In this document: positions 1-8,791 of the stretch, one piece after another | How positions within the stretch are numbered: position 1 is the stretch's first letter | How the letters are laid out: each line of letters opens with the position of its first letter | NCBI GenBank assembly: GCA_035295225.1 | Contig: DATGJI010000005.1 | Location: forward strand, 1-64,000 | Direction: 5' to 3' | From: Candidatus Eremiobacteraceae bacterium | Lineage (GTDB): Bacteria > Vulcanimicrobiota > Vulcanimicrobiia > Eremiobacterales > Eremiobacteraceae | DNA: 64,000 bases | Notes under the pieces: generated by a model | Databases searched by the model: none | What the model was told of the DNA's origin: nothing | Seen by the model: the letters and a program-made list of their open reading frames with translations, nothing else | Made by a program: the position numbers and the translations under genes

Positions 1-362
1 ATGGAACCCGCCGTGTCTTTGGCGAGATGCGGCGGCAGCTCGATGGAGACGAAACCGTCGCCGCCTTTGGTCTGCGTGTAGAGACCGTGGAAGGTGTCGC
101 AGGCTTCACGGATGTCGTCCGTCGTGAGCTTGTCGTACATCTGTTCCGGCGTCTTGCTCTGTGCGGCTAATTCGCGGATGGCGTCGTCGTAATCGTCGCT
201 AGAGCCAACCGCCTTTTCGAAGATCGTGGGATTCGACGTGACGCCGCGCAGGCCGTCGTTCGCGATCAGATCGGCGAGCGAACCGGCGCGCGTGAAACCG
301 CGGCTGATGTTGTCGAGCCAGAACGACTGGCCGTAGTCGATGAGTTTGGTGAGCGGATTCAT
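1..362 (-). CDS. tal: transaldolase, N-terminal part (cut by window edge)
   Basis: The reading frame starts at an ATG whose complement lies at 360-362 and runs off the left edge, giving about 120 residues. The protein opens with MNPLTKLIDYGQSFWLDNIS and continues with the segment LRGVTSNPTIFEKAV, which is the conserved transaldolase N-terminal SNPTIFEKA motif. Transaldolase moves a dihydroxyacetone unit between sugar phosphates in the non-oxidative pentose phosphate pathway through a Schiff-base lysine, which would lie outside the window. It sits directly downstream of transketolase on the same strand, separated by a palindromic repeat, so the two are probably one transcription unit. Family assignment is firm; the length and subtype cannot be judged. 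Confidence 0.9.
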   Translation of the reverse strand, partial: MNPLTKLIDYGQSFWLDNISRGFTRAGSLADLIANDGLRGVTSNPTIFEKAVGSSDDYDDAIRELAAQSKTPEQMYDKLTTDDIREACDTFHGLYTQTKGGDGFVSIELPPHLAKDTAGS

Positions 363-377
363 TCGTTATTTCTTTCT

Positions 378-423
378 GTAGGGCGGACCTTTACGGTCCG
401 CCGACGGACCATGAGCGTCCGCC
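378..423. repeat. palindromic repeat, GGCGGACC family, two copies
   Basis: A copy reading GTAGGGCGGACCTTTACGGTCCGCC (378-402, arms GGCGGACC and GGTCCGCC) is followed by a diverged copy with arms GGAC/GTCC ending at 423. It fills the gap between the transketolase stop and the transaldolase start. A similar element recurs at 16292, 37756, 46476 and 53898. Confidence 0.85.
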
Positions 424-429
424 TTTTAC

Positions 430-2508
430 TTATTGGCGATAAAGGTCAGTGACCGTTTTGGATTGTTCGATTGCCTTCTCGGCCGCATCGGCGACGTGCT
501 CGGACGTGAAGCCGAATTCTTTGAACAATGTGTCGGCCGGCGCCGACGCGCCGAAACGCCGCATACCGATAATCGTACCCTTCATGCCGACGTATCGCTC
601 CCAACCGAAGGGGGCTGCTGCTTCAATAGCCACACGCGCGGTGACGCTTGGCGGCAGGACGGAGTCACGGTACGCCTGGTCTTGCGCGTCGAAGAGCGAA
701 AAACATGGCAGGCTCACCACGCGCGCGTGCACGCCCTTATCCTTGAGTATCTTCTGCGCGCCAACGCACCACTGCACTTCCGAACCGGTGCCGATCAAGA
801 TCACGGCGGGATCGTCGGAGGCTTCGCGAGATAAGACGTAACCGCCGCGCTCCGCGCCGCGCACGCTTTCAGCCGCGTAGACCGGAATCTTCTGGCGCGT
901 GCAGACGATGCCCACCGGGCCCTCCGTGTGTTCGACCGCGAGCCGCCAGCAGATCGCGGTCTCGTTTGCGTCGGCGGGGCGCAGGACGGTCATGTTCGGG
1001 ATGGCGCGCAGACTCGCGAGCTGCTCGATCGACTGGTGCGTCGGGCCGTCCTCTCCGAGACCGATGCTGTCGTGGGTCCAGACGTAGATGGGGTTGATGC
1101 GGCTGAGGGCCGCGAGCCGGATCGACGGCCGCATGTAGTCCGAGAAGATGAGAAACGTCGCGCCGAACGCGCGGAACCCGCGATGCAGGGTCATGCCGTT
1201 CAACGCTGCGGCCATCGCGTGTTCGCGCACGCCGAAGTGCAGGATGCGATCGCCGAACGAGCCGGCCTCTATGCTGCCGCCGTCCTTGATGTCGGTTTTG
1301 TTCGACGTCGCAAGGTCGGCTGCGCCGCCGACGAGCGCGGGCATTTTCGCAGCGATTGCGTTGAGCGCTTTGTTCGAGGCGTCGCGCGTGGCCATCGGCC
1401 CATCTTCGGGCTTGAAGGTCGGCAAGCCGTCGCTCCAGCCCTTCGGCAGTTCGCCCGCGATCTGCGCGGTGAACGTGCGCCCGAGTTCGGGATCGGCGCC
1501 GGCGTATGCATCGAATTCTTTTCGCCATTCGGTTTCGTATTGTGCGCCGCGTTCCAACGCTTTGCGGAACTGCGCCAGCGCTTCGTCGGGCACGAGGAAT
1601 TGCGCGTCTTCCGGCCAGCCGTAGAATTTCTTGGCCAATTTGATCTCGTCTGCGCCGAGCGGCTCGCCGTGCGCCGCATTCGTATCTTGTTTGTGCGGTG
1701 CGCCGTAACCGATGTGGCTGCGCAGGCGGATGAGCGACGGCCGCGGATCGCCTTTGGCTGCGTTGAGCGCCGCGTCGATCGCGTCGAGATCGTTTGCGTC
1801 CTCCACCGCGCACGTGTGCCAGCCGTAGGCGTTGAATCGCGCGCAGACGTCTTCATTGAATGAGAGCGCGGAGGGGCCATCGAGCGTGATGCGGTTATCA
1901 TCGTACACCGCGATGATCCGTCCGAGCTGCAGGTGGCCGGCCAGCGACGCCGCCTCGGACGCGACGCCTTCCATCAAGTCGCCATCGGAACAGATGACGT
2001 AGGTGAAATGATTCACCGGCACCGCCGCGCCGGGAGATTTATTGAAGCGCGCCGCCAGCATGCGCTCGGCCAGGGCCATCCCAACCGCGTTACCAAAGCC
2101 CTGGCCGAGCGGACCCGTCGTGGCTTCGATGCCCGGCGTATGGCCGTATTCCGGATGGCCGGGCGTTTTGGAACCCCACTGGCGGAAGCTCTTGAGATCG
2201 TCGAGACTCACGTCGTAGCCTGTCAGGTAGAGCATGGTGTACTGCAGGATGCACGCGTGGCCGGCAGAGAGCACGAAGCGATCGCGATTTGGCCACTGGG
2301 GGTTTGCGGGATTGTAGCGCATGTGGCGCGTCCACAGGGCATAGGCAAGCGGCGCGAGCGCCATCGCCGTGCCGGGATGACCGGAGTTGGCCTTCTGGAC
2401 GGCATCCATCGAAAGCGTGCGGATGGTGTTGATGCAGAGCTGGTCGAGCTCAGCGGGCGATGAAACAGCAGTAGGCGCCTTCAATGTTGGCCTCCGGTAA
2501 CGTGACAC
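430..2508 (-). CDS. tkt: transketolase
   Basis: A 692-residue thiamine-diphosphate enzyme that transfers two-carbon ketol units in the pentose phosphate pathway and, in autotrophs, the Calvin cycle. Visible motifs are SGHPG near residue 43, the ThDP/metal-binding stretch SDGDLMEG followed about 25 residues later by [10 protein letters not shown], the pyrimidine-binding-domain segment HFGVREHAM and the DGPTHQ element. Length is close to the usual 660-690. The N-terminal extension of about 20 residues before [19 protein letters not shown] is mildly long, so the true start could be a little inside. Transaldolase follows downstream on the same strand. Confidence 0.95.
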   Translation of the reverse strand: MSRYRRPTLKAPTAVSSPAELDQLCINTIRTLSMDAVQKANSGHPGTAMALAPLAYALWTRHMRYNPANPQWPNRDRFVLSAGHACILQYTMLYLTGYDVSLDDLKSFRQWGSKTPGHPEYGHTPGIEATTGPLGQGFGNAVGMALAERMLAARFNKSPGAAVPVNHFTYVICSDGDLMEGVASEAASLAGHLQLGRIIAVYDDNRITLDGPSALSFNEDVCARFNAYGWHTCAVEDANDLDAIDAALNAAKGDPRPSLIRLRSHIGYGAPHKQDTNAAHGEPLGADEIKLAKKFYGWPEDAQFLVPDEALAQFRKALERGAQYETEWRKEFDAYAGADPELGRTFTAQIAGELPKGWSDGLPTFKPEDGPMATRDASNKALNAIAAKMPALVGGAADLATSNKTDIKDGGSIEAGSFGDRILHFGVREHAMAAALNGMTLHRGFRAFGATFLIFSDYMRPSIRLAALSRINPIYVWTHDSIGLGEDGPTHQSIEQLASLRAIPNMTVLRPADANETAICWRLAVEHTEGPVGIVCTRQKIPVYAAESVRGAERGGYVLSREASDDPAVILIGTGSEVQWCVGAQKILKDKGVHARVVSLPCFSLFDAQDQAYRDSVLPPSVTARVAIEAAAPFGWERYVGMKGTIIGMRRFGASAPADTLFKEFGFTSEHVADAAEKAIEQSKTVTDLYRQ

Positions 2509-2593
2509 GCGTGATCAGAGCGAATGCAAACCCGTTGGGCGCGGCTCGAAAGGGTCCCTGGTTTGGGGGTTTCTACGCCTTACTGTACGGCGT

Positions 2594-2947
2594 TTAGGCG
2601 CTCTTGGATGTCTGGTCGAGGGTCCAGAGCGAGCGGTCGGCGTAACGCGCACGCGTCACCGCGACCGTCAGATGCGCGGGGATGTGGCGCAGCTGGAAGA
2701 GTTCGACCGACGCGGCGCACGAATGGCCGGGGCCGATCGAAGCGCCGACGAGACAGAGCTTTCGGCCGGAGCCCGGGCAAGCGGCCGAGACCATGAAGCG
2801 CTGGACGTCCGTGTTGCCGCGGTTGCGGTAGGAGATGACGAGGCGGACGTGTCCGTGGTCACCCGCAAGCGACGCGCTTTCGATCTCGATCGGTCCGCCG
2901 GAGTCGTAGACTCGGACGTTTTGCGCCGCCAATGTTGCCGGGCTCAT
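2594..2947 (-). CDS. hypothetical protein, 117 aa
   Basis: I do not recognise a family. The 117-residue product has no signal peptide or membrane segment. It reads as a compact beta-rich domain with alternating hydrophobics (for example VRLVISYRNRGNTDVQRF) and two cysteines near the middle. The phrase RNRGNTDVQRFMVSA resembles domains that describe a protein-protein or carbohydrate beta-sandwich, but this is only an impression. It is transcribed alone, 85 bp upstream of transketolase on the same strand. Codon use matches its neighbours, which argues for a real gene. Confidence 0.5.
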   Translation of the reverse strand: MSPATLAAQNVRVYDSGGPIEIESASLAGDHGHVRLVISYRNRGNTDVQRFMVSAACPGSGRKLCLVGASIGPGHSCAASVELFQLRHIPAHLTVAVTRARYADRSLWTLDQTSKSA

Positions 2948-3050
2948 GCGCGTAGGACAACACTCGACGTCATTTCGTGACGGCGTGAGAAATCGTCGTC
3001 GCCGTCACCCACGTAATCGGTGAGCGGCATGCAACGCATGTTGTTTGAAA

Positions 3051-3202
3051 TGGGCCGACGCTGGTCGGCCCAAGTCCGCGCCGGCCAGGCAAGCAACGCT
3101 CGTCCTACTACGAAAAACGATTCTCCCCGCAGGGTGGGACGGGTAAGGCGGGTCGAACACGCGGCCGATAACTTGTAAATATGGAAGGGCGATCATCGCC
3201 CT
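3051..3202. repeat. palindromic repeat (GGGCCGAC family) and a small hairpin in a 302-bp gene-free stretch
   Basis: The 2948-3249 gap holds a perfect-arm palindrome TGGGCCGACGCTGGTCGGCCCA (3051-3072) and a tight hairpin AGGGCGAT-C-ATCGCCCT (3186-3202). The latter lies 50 bp before the start of the downstream plus-strand gene. I see no convincing -10/-35 pair and no other coding signal. Confidence 0.6.
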
Positions 3203-3249
3203 GGCCTAAGCGGCCGCGCGCGGCCGTACCTTGAGAGGGTTGTGCGACA

Positions 3250-4590
3250 GTGAGCAGTTTCGCCGGCATTCGCTCGTTCTTTTTCCGAATCGTTTCGATT
3301 ACGACTGGTTGTGCACTCATCGCCGCGGTGTCAGCGCCGGCGGCCATGCCCGCGCGCGGCGCCGCGCCTGTGCGCCTTGCAGTATCGATGTTCCAAAACC
3401 AAGCCGCCGCTCCCGCATCGGTCGTGAATGCGATGAGCGCCGCGCTTTATCAGTCCATCTCGTCGTCGCCTGCATACACGGCGATAGGCGGCGGCCCGCT
3501 CGCAATCAAGCAAGATCTGGCGGGCGGATCGTTCGGACCAGCGTTGGACGCGGCAGCCAAAGCCGGCGCGGATGAAGTCGTCGTCGGCAACATCGTGCAG
3601 TACGCCAACGGGCAAGCCTACTATAGTTTGAGCGTCTATCGCGTCGACAACGTCATGCTCGTGCGCTCGCAGGTCTTCACGCAGTCGTACCCGCCGTCGG
3701 ATGCTCACGCGATGCCGGCCGCCTTTGCCTCGAACATCGCCACGCTCGAAGCGCCGCGCACGCCGATGGGGACCATCTACTCGACGTATAACGGCGAACT
3801 CGACGCGGACTTAGGTTCAGCCGAGGGCTTCGCGCTCGGTCAGCACTTCAACGTCCTGCGCGATGGCCAGAAAGTTGCGGAAGCCGACATCACGCAGATC
3901 TCGGGTTCGTATGCTGTCGTCAGCATCGTCAACGCATCCGCCGGATACAAACCCGCGATCGGCGACCGGCTTGTCGGACTCAACGCGCAGCCCGCAATTC
4001 TTCCGCCGCCGAGCAACGGCGGATCCGGATTCAACCCGCTCTACATCATCTTGAGCGCCGGCATCGCGCTGCTCGCGCTCGGTCACGGCGGCTCGCCGGC
4101 AGCTGCCAACCCGCAGCCAACCGGTACGGGAAGCGGCGGTCTGTTCACAGTCTCGAATCTGCAAACGGTTGGAACCCCGCTCTCGCCGCCGATAACGTTC
4201 ACCTTTACCTTCTCGCAGCCGTTTGATTCAACGCTCTTCGATCCGGCCAATCAGACATCGCTCGCCTACGTCCAGCTGACGTCGCAGGGTTCGACGTTCT
4301 TGAAACTTTCGACGCTCGGCAACGTCACGTACGGGCCGACCCCCACCGCGGTGACCACGATGACGATCTTGGCGCCCGGCGGCGTCATCCAATCGAATGA
4401 CCACGTCGCGTTCACGTTCCTCGATGGCGGCAGCAATAACTGGGTTGACACCACCGGCACGCTGTTCACCGGCGTCAGCTACAACCCGTTTGTGATCATC
4501 CGCAAGTCGGCAGTCGTGCACGGTCGTCCGCACGCTCCGCCGCCGCAGCCCATCCCGCATCCGCAGCGCACCCCGCTCCCACAACGCTAG
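3250..4590 (+). CDS. secreted CsgG/FlgT-like hypothetical protein
   Basis: A 446-residue exported protein starting at GTG. Residues 1-38 form a signal peptide (hydrophobic core around ITTGCALIAAVSAPAA, likely cut after the ARGAA region). The next 120 residues read like the periplasmic alpha/beta domain of TolB/CsgG-type proteins (VRLAVSMFQNQ, then ADEVVVGNI). Residues about 170-245 resemble the FlgT C-terminal type repeat (GFALGQHFNVLRDGQKVAEADI, then IGDRLV). A hydrophobic segment PLYIILSAGIALLALG near 260 could be a membrane anchor. The C-terminal 150 residues look like an Ig-like beta domain ending in a proline-rich tail. It stands alone and ends at a strong hairpin terminator. The exact function is unknown. 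Confidence 0.6.
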   Translation: MSSFAGIRSFFFRIVSITTGCALIAAVSAPAAMPARGAAPVRLAVSMFQNQAAAPASVVNAMSAALYQSISSSPAYTAIGGGPLAIKQDLAGGSFGPALDAAAKAGADEVVVGNIVQYANGQAYYSLSVYRVDNVMLVRSQVFTQSYPPSDAHAMPAAFASNIATLEAPRTPMGTIYSTYNGELDADLGSAEGFALGQHFNVLRDGQKVAEADITQISGSYAVVSIVNASAGYKPAIGDRLVGLNAQPAILPPPSNGGSGFNPLYIILSAGIALLALGHGGSPAAANPQPTGTGSGGLFTVSNLQTVGTPLSPPITFTFTFSQPFDSTLFDPANQTSLAYVQLTSQGSTFLKLSTLGNVTYGPTPTAVTTMTILAPGGVIQSNDHVAFTFLDGGSNNWVDTTGTLFTGVSYNPFVIIRKSAVVHGRPHAPPPQPIPHPQRTPLPQR

Positions 4591-4627
4591 CGCGGAAGAA
4601 CTACCCCGCTGGAAAACTAATCCGAAG

Positions 4628-4655
4628 GGGCCGACGTCAGTCGGCCCTCTTTTTT
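4628..4655 (+). terminator. intrinsic terminator built from a GGGCCGAC palindrome
   Basis: Arms GGGCCGAC (4628-4635) and GTCGGCCC (4640-4647) enclose a 4-base loop and are followed by TCTTTTTT. It lies 37 bp after the stop of the secreted CsgG-like gene and would terminate its transcript. The same stem without a T-run recurs at 4692 and 4745. Confidence 0.75.
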
Positions 4656-4691
4656 ATAACTCGCCCACAGATGCTGAAGGGACATGCCGAA

Positions 4692-4764
4692 GGGGCCGAC
4701 GGCAGTCGGCCTACATTTTCCACGCCCGCGATAAAATGCCGAAGGGGCCGACGCCAGTCGGCCC
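4692..4764. repeat. two further GGGCCGAC palindromes
   Basis: Copies at 4692-4711 (arms GGCCGAC/GTCGGCC) and 4745-4764 (arms GGGCCGAC/GTCGGCCC), each preceded by CCGAAGG, follow the terminator copy at 4628. The three copies are direct repeats spaced 50-65 bp. The loop differs each time (GTCA, GGCA, GCCA) while the stems are kept, as expected if the folded form matters. Confidence 0.8.
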
Positions 4765-4769
4765 ACGTT

Positions 4770-5300
4770 TCACAGCTTGTGCTTTTTCATCACCACATGC
4801 CACACCGGCCGCGTCACTTTCGGCAGCGCGGCATCGATCGCGGCGACGACCGGACCGTCGAACGATTCGATCAGCGTCGCGCTCGGCGACTGGCGCAGCG
4901 CCTCGCGAACCTGCTTGTCCATCGGGAAGAACAGCGCGACGAACAAGACGGCCCAGAGAAGCACGAGTGCTTTCACGCCCGAGACAAGACCGCCGCCGAT
5001 GCCGCTCACGATGCTGATCACCGGAAGTTTGGTGACACGCTCGAGCAGCCAGCCGAGTCCGCGCACCACGACGAACGCCAAAAGGAACACGGCCCAGAAC
5101 GCCGCGACGCGCGCGACGGCCGGCGCCACAGTCCATTGCGCCGAGATCCAGTCGGTTGCGGCGCCTGCGAATGCCGTGGCTGCAAGCCACGCTAGAACCA
5201 CAGCTGCGAGACCGATGACTTCGCGCACGAGCCCGTTCCTGTAGCCGCCCCAGAACGCCGCGAGCAGCGTGAGCGCGACGAGGATGTCAACCCAGTTCAT
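4770..5300 (-). CDS. CvpA family membrane protein
   Basis: A 176-residue protein with four predicted membrane segments, beginning MNWVDILVALTLLAAFWGGY, the typical CvpA opening (short N-terminus, first helix, then a Gly-rich turn and GLVREVIGL). The glycine-rich IVSGIGGGLVSGVKALVLLW segment near 110 is also characteristic. CvpA proteins are inner-membrane proteins linked to colicin V production in E. coli and to envelope stress tolerance; the molecular role is unclear. It lies 10 bp downstream of the RES toxin gene on the same strand, so it may be co-transcribed by read-through. Confidence 0.8.
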   Translation of the reverse strand: MNWVDILVALTLLAAFWGGYRNGLVREVIGLAAVVLAWLAATAFAGAATDWISAQWTVAPAVARVAAFWAVFLLAFVVVRGLGWLLERVTKLPVISIVSGIGGGLVSGVKALVLLWAVLFVALFFPMDKQVREALRQSPSATLIESFDGPVVAAIDAALPKVTRPVWHVVMKKHKL

Positions 5301-5310
5301 ATCTGGCCGT

Positions 5311-5790
5311 TTAGTTTTCCCCGGAGAAGAAGCGACTCAGGTCGATCTTGTTCGGTTCGGACGTCTTGATCTTCGCGAAATCCGCATGCGTTGGGTTTAC
5401 AACAACATTCCACTCGATCGTCGGATCTTCCGTGGGCAAGACGACGGACGGCACCGCTATTGCAAGCGAACGCCCTCGTGCGAGCCGGTCATCGCCGAAA
5501 GTGCGGGTGGATTCGGGCGCCGGCACTGCTCGCCAATCCGGCGGGAGTTCGTGGACGCCTACGCGCGCAACGGCATGGTCGGGTAGATCGATGCCGACGA
5601 TGCCGAGATCGTCGGGCATATCCTCGAGATCGACGGTGGTGAGATATTCGAGACACGCCAGCGACGGCATAGACGAACAGTACGCGACCGGCACACCGAA
5701 AGAATTCCAGCGCCCCGGCCTTTCCTTCGCGCCGTTGCCGTCAAGCGCGCGGGTTTTGTACTTCACTCGGCAGATGCGCCAGCACCGCAC
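5311..5790 (-). CDS. RES-domain toxin (putative NAD+ phosphorylase)
   Basis: A 159-residue RES family protein. The hallmark residues are visible: an arginine near the start of the domain, then GRWNSFGVPVAYCSSMPSLACLEYL, where the conserved Glu follows the alanine-rich turn, and a late Ser. Characterised relatives (MbcT, RES toxins) degrade NAD+ and stop growth. It starts at GTG immediately after the TAG stop of the upstream gene with no spacer, so translation is coupled to the antitoxin. The partner is an Xre/MbcA/ParS-type antitoxin, the standard arrangement for this toxin family. The catalytic activity is inferred from family membership. Confidence 0.85.
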   Translation of the reverse strand: MRCWRICRVKYKTRALDGNGAKERPGRWNSFGVPVAYCSSMPSLACLEYLTTVDLEDMPDDLGIVGIDLPDHAVARVGVHELPPDWRAVPAPESTRTFGDDRLARGRSLAIAVPSVVLPTEDPTIEWNVVVNPTHADFAKIKTSEPNKIDLSRFFSGEN

Positions 5791-6234
5791 CTAGCCGATG
5801 GTTCCGTACATGATCCGGCCGAGTGCGTCTTCGACCTGACGTTCGCCGGCCGAAGTGCGGCTCGCATCGAGCGGCGTCCGCCCTCCGAGGGACCGGTTGG
5901 GCTTGCGCAGCCACCGCTTCGCCTTATCGGCGTTGTCGAATGCCGCGAGCGCCGATGCAACAACGCGCGCCAGCCGGAAGACGCGGTCGCTCTCGTCGAC
6001 CGGCAAGGTGGCTCGCTTCTGCCGCGCGATGAGCGTGCGCTCCGGTATGAGGACGGCGTCGCCTAATTCCTTGTTCGTCAACTCGAGACGAAGCCCAAGC
6101 GCGCGCAGCGACCGGCCTGGCAGCCCGTGCTCGATCAACTTCTGCATGTCGGATTCGCTGCCGATACGTTGACGGATCACGTTCTTGCCGCCGAGCACGT
6201 CGATCACTTGCGCCATGAGCACCTTCACGACCAC
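5791..6234 (-). CDS. Xre/MbcA/ParS-type antitoxin
   Basis: A 147-residue DNA-binding antitoxin. The middle (LRLELTNKELGDAVLIPERTLIARQ) is the helix-turn-helix typical of this group. The C-terminal part ending NRSLGGRTPLDASRTSAGERQVEDALGRI is the toxin-binding MbcA/ParS domain with its GGRTPLDA signature. It is the first gene of the pair and overlaps nothing, ending exactly where the toxin begins. Start: a GTG at 6234 has AAAGG four bases upstream; a nearby GTG at 6228 and the ATG at 6216 are alternatives. It probably represses the promoter at 6252-6280, whose spacer carries a palindrome. Confidence 0.85.
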   Translation of the reverse strand: MVVKVLMAQVIDVLGGKNVIRQRIGSESDMQKLIEHGLPGRSLRALGLRLELTNKELGDAVLIPERTLIARQKRATLPVDESDRVFRLARVVASALAAFDNADKAKRWLRKPNRSLGGRTPLDASRTSAGERQVEDALGRIMYGTIG

Positions 6235-6251
6235 ACTGCCTTTCTGCTGTC

Positions 6252-6280
6252 ATCATACCGCAGATTTGCGGTCGGGACAA
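6252..6280 (-). promoter_or_regulatory. promoter of the RES-Xre module with operator in the spacer
   Basis: Read on the minus strand: TTGTCC (complement of 6275-6280), 17-bp spacer, TATGAT (complement of 6252-6257). The inverted repeat ACCGCA-N4-TGCGGT (6257-6272) occupies almost the whole spacer, so a bound antitoxin would block polymerase. The antitoxin start is 18 bp downstream of the -10 box. Confidence 0.7.
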
Positions 6281-6346
6281 GGGGCATCGCGGGGCACCAG
6301 CGGCCGATGAAGGGCCGCGAGAACGTAGCAGTCCCTAAGGAAGGTT

Positions 6347-8791
6347 CTACGTGCGGAGCGAGGCGGCGAAGCGATCGCGCAGGCCTGCGAGGATTTTTTC
6401 CATCGCGGTGTCGGCTTCGGCGTCAGTGATCGTGGCGTCTTTGCGGCGCAACGCGATCTTCAACGCGATGCTCTTCTTGCCGGCCTCGACTTGCGGCCCG
6501 CGGTATTCATCGAACGCTCGAACGCTCTCGCACAGATCTCCGCCGGCGGCGCGGCACGCTTCGGTCAAGTCCTGCGCGCTCACGTTCTCGGCGACGACCA
6601 CCGCGATGTCGCGCGTCGTCCCCGGATACCTCGGCAACGGCTCAAACGTGCGCACCGGCTTGCGCTGCGGCAGATTTTCGAGATAGAGCATGAACGCGTA
6701 CGTGTCGGCGGGGAGATCGTAGGCTCGCGCAAGCAACGGATGCACGCGGCCGAACTTCGCCACGGTGCGTTCTCCGATGACGAGATCGGCTGAGGCTCCA
6801 GGGTGGAAATACGAGCGCGGCGCGGGCACGGTCTTGAACGGCTCGCGCGTCAGCGTCTCTATCGCGCGCACGACATCGCCTTTGACCTCGAGCAGCCGAC
6901 GATCCAAGGAGCCCGCGGAATCGGCCGGCGGATACATGGCAAGCCCGCAGAGCGACGGCCACTCGAGCACGCCGTTCTCATCGAACGCGCCGGAACCGGC
7001 CGCAGGTTTCGGTTCGTCGGATGAATCGAGCGGCCGGAAGACGTGGCCGATCTCGAACAGACGCACCGCGCCGTCGGCGCGCTCCCACGCGCGCGTCGCG
7101 ACGGTCAGCAATCCCGGAAGTAGACTGGGGCGCAAGAAACGCTGATCGTCGGAGAGCGGGTTGGTGACTTCCACCAGCTTCGACCAGAACGGCAGACCCG
7201 ATCGCTCCCATGCCGACTTCATCTTGGAACCGCCGAGCGCGATCGTGACGCATTCCGCATAACCCGACGCCGCGAACGAACGCGCGAGGATCGAATCCTG
7301 GACGAACAAGTCCTCGTCGACCGATTGCGGCGACGCGGCCACTCGCCGTTCCGGGATCTTATCGAAGCCGATCGCTCGCGCGACCTCTTCTATGATGTCT
7401 ATTTCTTCGTTGAGGTCGGTACGCCAATATGGGATCGAGACCACGAACGGATCGGAGCCTTCGGCCGCCAAGCCGATCGGTTCGATCGCCGCGCGCATGT
7501 CTTTGGCGAGCAGCGACGATCCGAGCACGTGGTTCACTCTATCCGGCCGTACTGTGATCGATCGCGCCGGGCCTGGATTTTCGCCTGCCGACACCACCGC
7601 CGATGCCTTTGCGCCGGCCGCGAGCAAAAGCTGCGCTGCGCGCCTTCGCCCCAATTCCACGAGTTCGAGCGGCAGATTTTTCTCGTGGCGCGATGCGCCT
7701 TCGGTCCGCAGTCCGAGCGCAAGCGCAGCGCGTCGAATGGGTGCGCCGACGAAGTTGGGCGATTCGAGGAAGACTTCAGTCGTCGACTCGTCAACGGCCG
7801 CGCGCTGGCCGCCGAAGATGCCGGCGATGCCAACCGGGCCATCGGCGTCGGCAATCACCGGCGTTCCCGCGGCAAGCGTGCGCTCGACACCGTCAAGCGT
7901 GACGATTTTTTCGCCGGCGGCGGCGCCGCGCGCGACGATACTGCCGCCGCGGATCTTCGACGCATCGTAGAAATGCAGCGGCTGGCCCGTCTCCAGCTGC
8001 ACGAAATTGGAGATATCAACGAGCAGTCCGAGGCTGCGCACGCGCGATGCCTGCAGGCGCAGCGACATCCAGAACGGCGTGCGGCCGTTGCCCGCTCCCG
8101 AAAAACGCTGACCTTCCAAACGGCGACAGATCGCGGCGTCGGCGATCTTGACGGCGATCCCCGGATCATCTGAACCAGCGTAGACGTCAAAGTCGGGCGC
8201 CGCAAACGGAGCGCCGAGACCCGCCGCCGCTTCGCGCGCCAAGCCGATGATCGAAAGGCAGTCGGGGCGGTTGCTCGGCACGTCCACGTCGAGCACCGCG
8301 TCGCCGAAGCGCACCGCCTGCCAAAAGTCGGTGCCCACGACCGCGTCCGAATCGAGGATGACGATCCCGTCGTCGTACTCGCCGGGGAGCGCGAGCTCCG
8401 ATGCGGAGCACATCATGCCGTTGGATGCCACGCCGCGCAACGTCGACGCGTTGATCGGCAGCGTCTTGCGCGTGCCATCCGTCGACGGCTCGCGCGAGAA
8501 GACCACCGCGCCGATCTTCGCGATCGGCACGAAGTCGCCGACGGCGACGTTCGTCGCGCCGGTCACGATCTGCAGTTTTTCAGCGCCGATGTCGACTTCG
8601 GAGACCTGCAAGCGGTCGGCATTTGGATGGCGCGAGAGCGAGAGGATCTTGCCGACGACGACATGCTCGGGCATCGGTTGCTCGGCGATGCCGTCCACCG
8701 TGAAGCCACGCGCGGTCAAGACGTTGGCTATGTCGGCCGACGACGCGGAGGTCTTCAGGTAGCGGCGCAGCCACGAGACGGAGACGTGCAT
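6347..8791 (-). CDS. pheT: phenylalanine--tRNA ligase, beta subunit
   Basis: An 814-residue beta subunit of the alpha2-beta2 PheRS that charges tRNA-Phe. Domains in order: N-terminal MHVSVSWLRRYL, an EMAP-II-like tRNA-binding OB fold (VVGKILSLSRHPNADRLQVSEVD), the B3/B4 editing domain, B5, the catalytic-like core and the C-terminal FDX-ACB anticodon-binding domain (LPRYPGTTRDIAVVVAENVS near residue 720). Length is normal. Its ATG shares one base with the TGA stop of pheS, so the two subunits are translationally coupled. The operon is probably governed by the leader described at 9826-10106. Confidence 0.97.
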   Translation of the reverse strand: MHVSVSWLRRYLKTSASSADIANVLTARGFTVDGIAEQPMPEHVVVGKILSLSRHPNADRLQVSEVDIGAEKLQIVTGATNVAVGDFVPIAKIGAVVFSREPSTDGTRKTLPINASTLRGVASNGMMCSASELALPGEYDDGIVILDSDAVVGTDFWQAVRFGDAVLDVDVPSNRPDCLSIIGLAREAAAGLGAPFAAPDFDVYAGSDDPGIAVKIADAAICRRLEGQRFSGAGNGRTPFWMSLRLQASRVRSLGLLVDISNFVQLETGQPLHFYDASKIRGGSIVARGAAAGEKIVTLDGVERTLAAGTPVIADADGPVGIAGIFGGQRAAVDESTTEVFLESPNFVGAPIRRAALALGLRTEGASRHEKNLPLELVELGRRRAAQLLLAAGAKASAVVSAGENPGPARSITVRPDRVNHVLGSSLLAKDMRAAIEPIGLAAEGSDPFVVSIPYWRTDLNEEIDIIEEVARAIGFDKIPERRVAASPQSVDEDLFVQDSILARSFAASGYAECVTIALGGSKMKSAWERSGLPFWSKLVEVTNPLSDDQRFLRPSLLPGLLTVATRAWERADGAVRLFEIGHVFRPLDSSDEPKPAAGSGAFDENGVLEWPSLCGLAMYPPADSAGSLDRRLLEVKGDVVRAIETLTREPFKTVPAPRSYFHPGASADLVIGERTVAKFGRVHPLLARAYDLPADTYAFMLYLENLPQRKPVRTFEPLPRYPGTTRDIAVVVAENVSAQDLTEACRAAGGDLCESVRAFDEYRGPQVEAGKKSIALKIALRRKDATITDAEADTAMEKILAGLRDRFAASLRT

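Noticed and set aside
928-1863. Plus-strand 311-codon frame inside transketolase
   Set aside because: Antisense shadow of tkt with low-complexity Arg-rich text.
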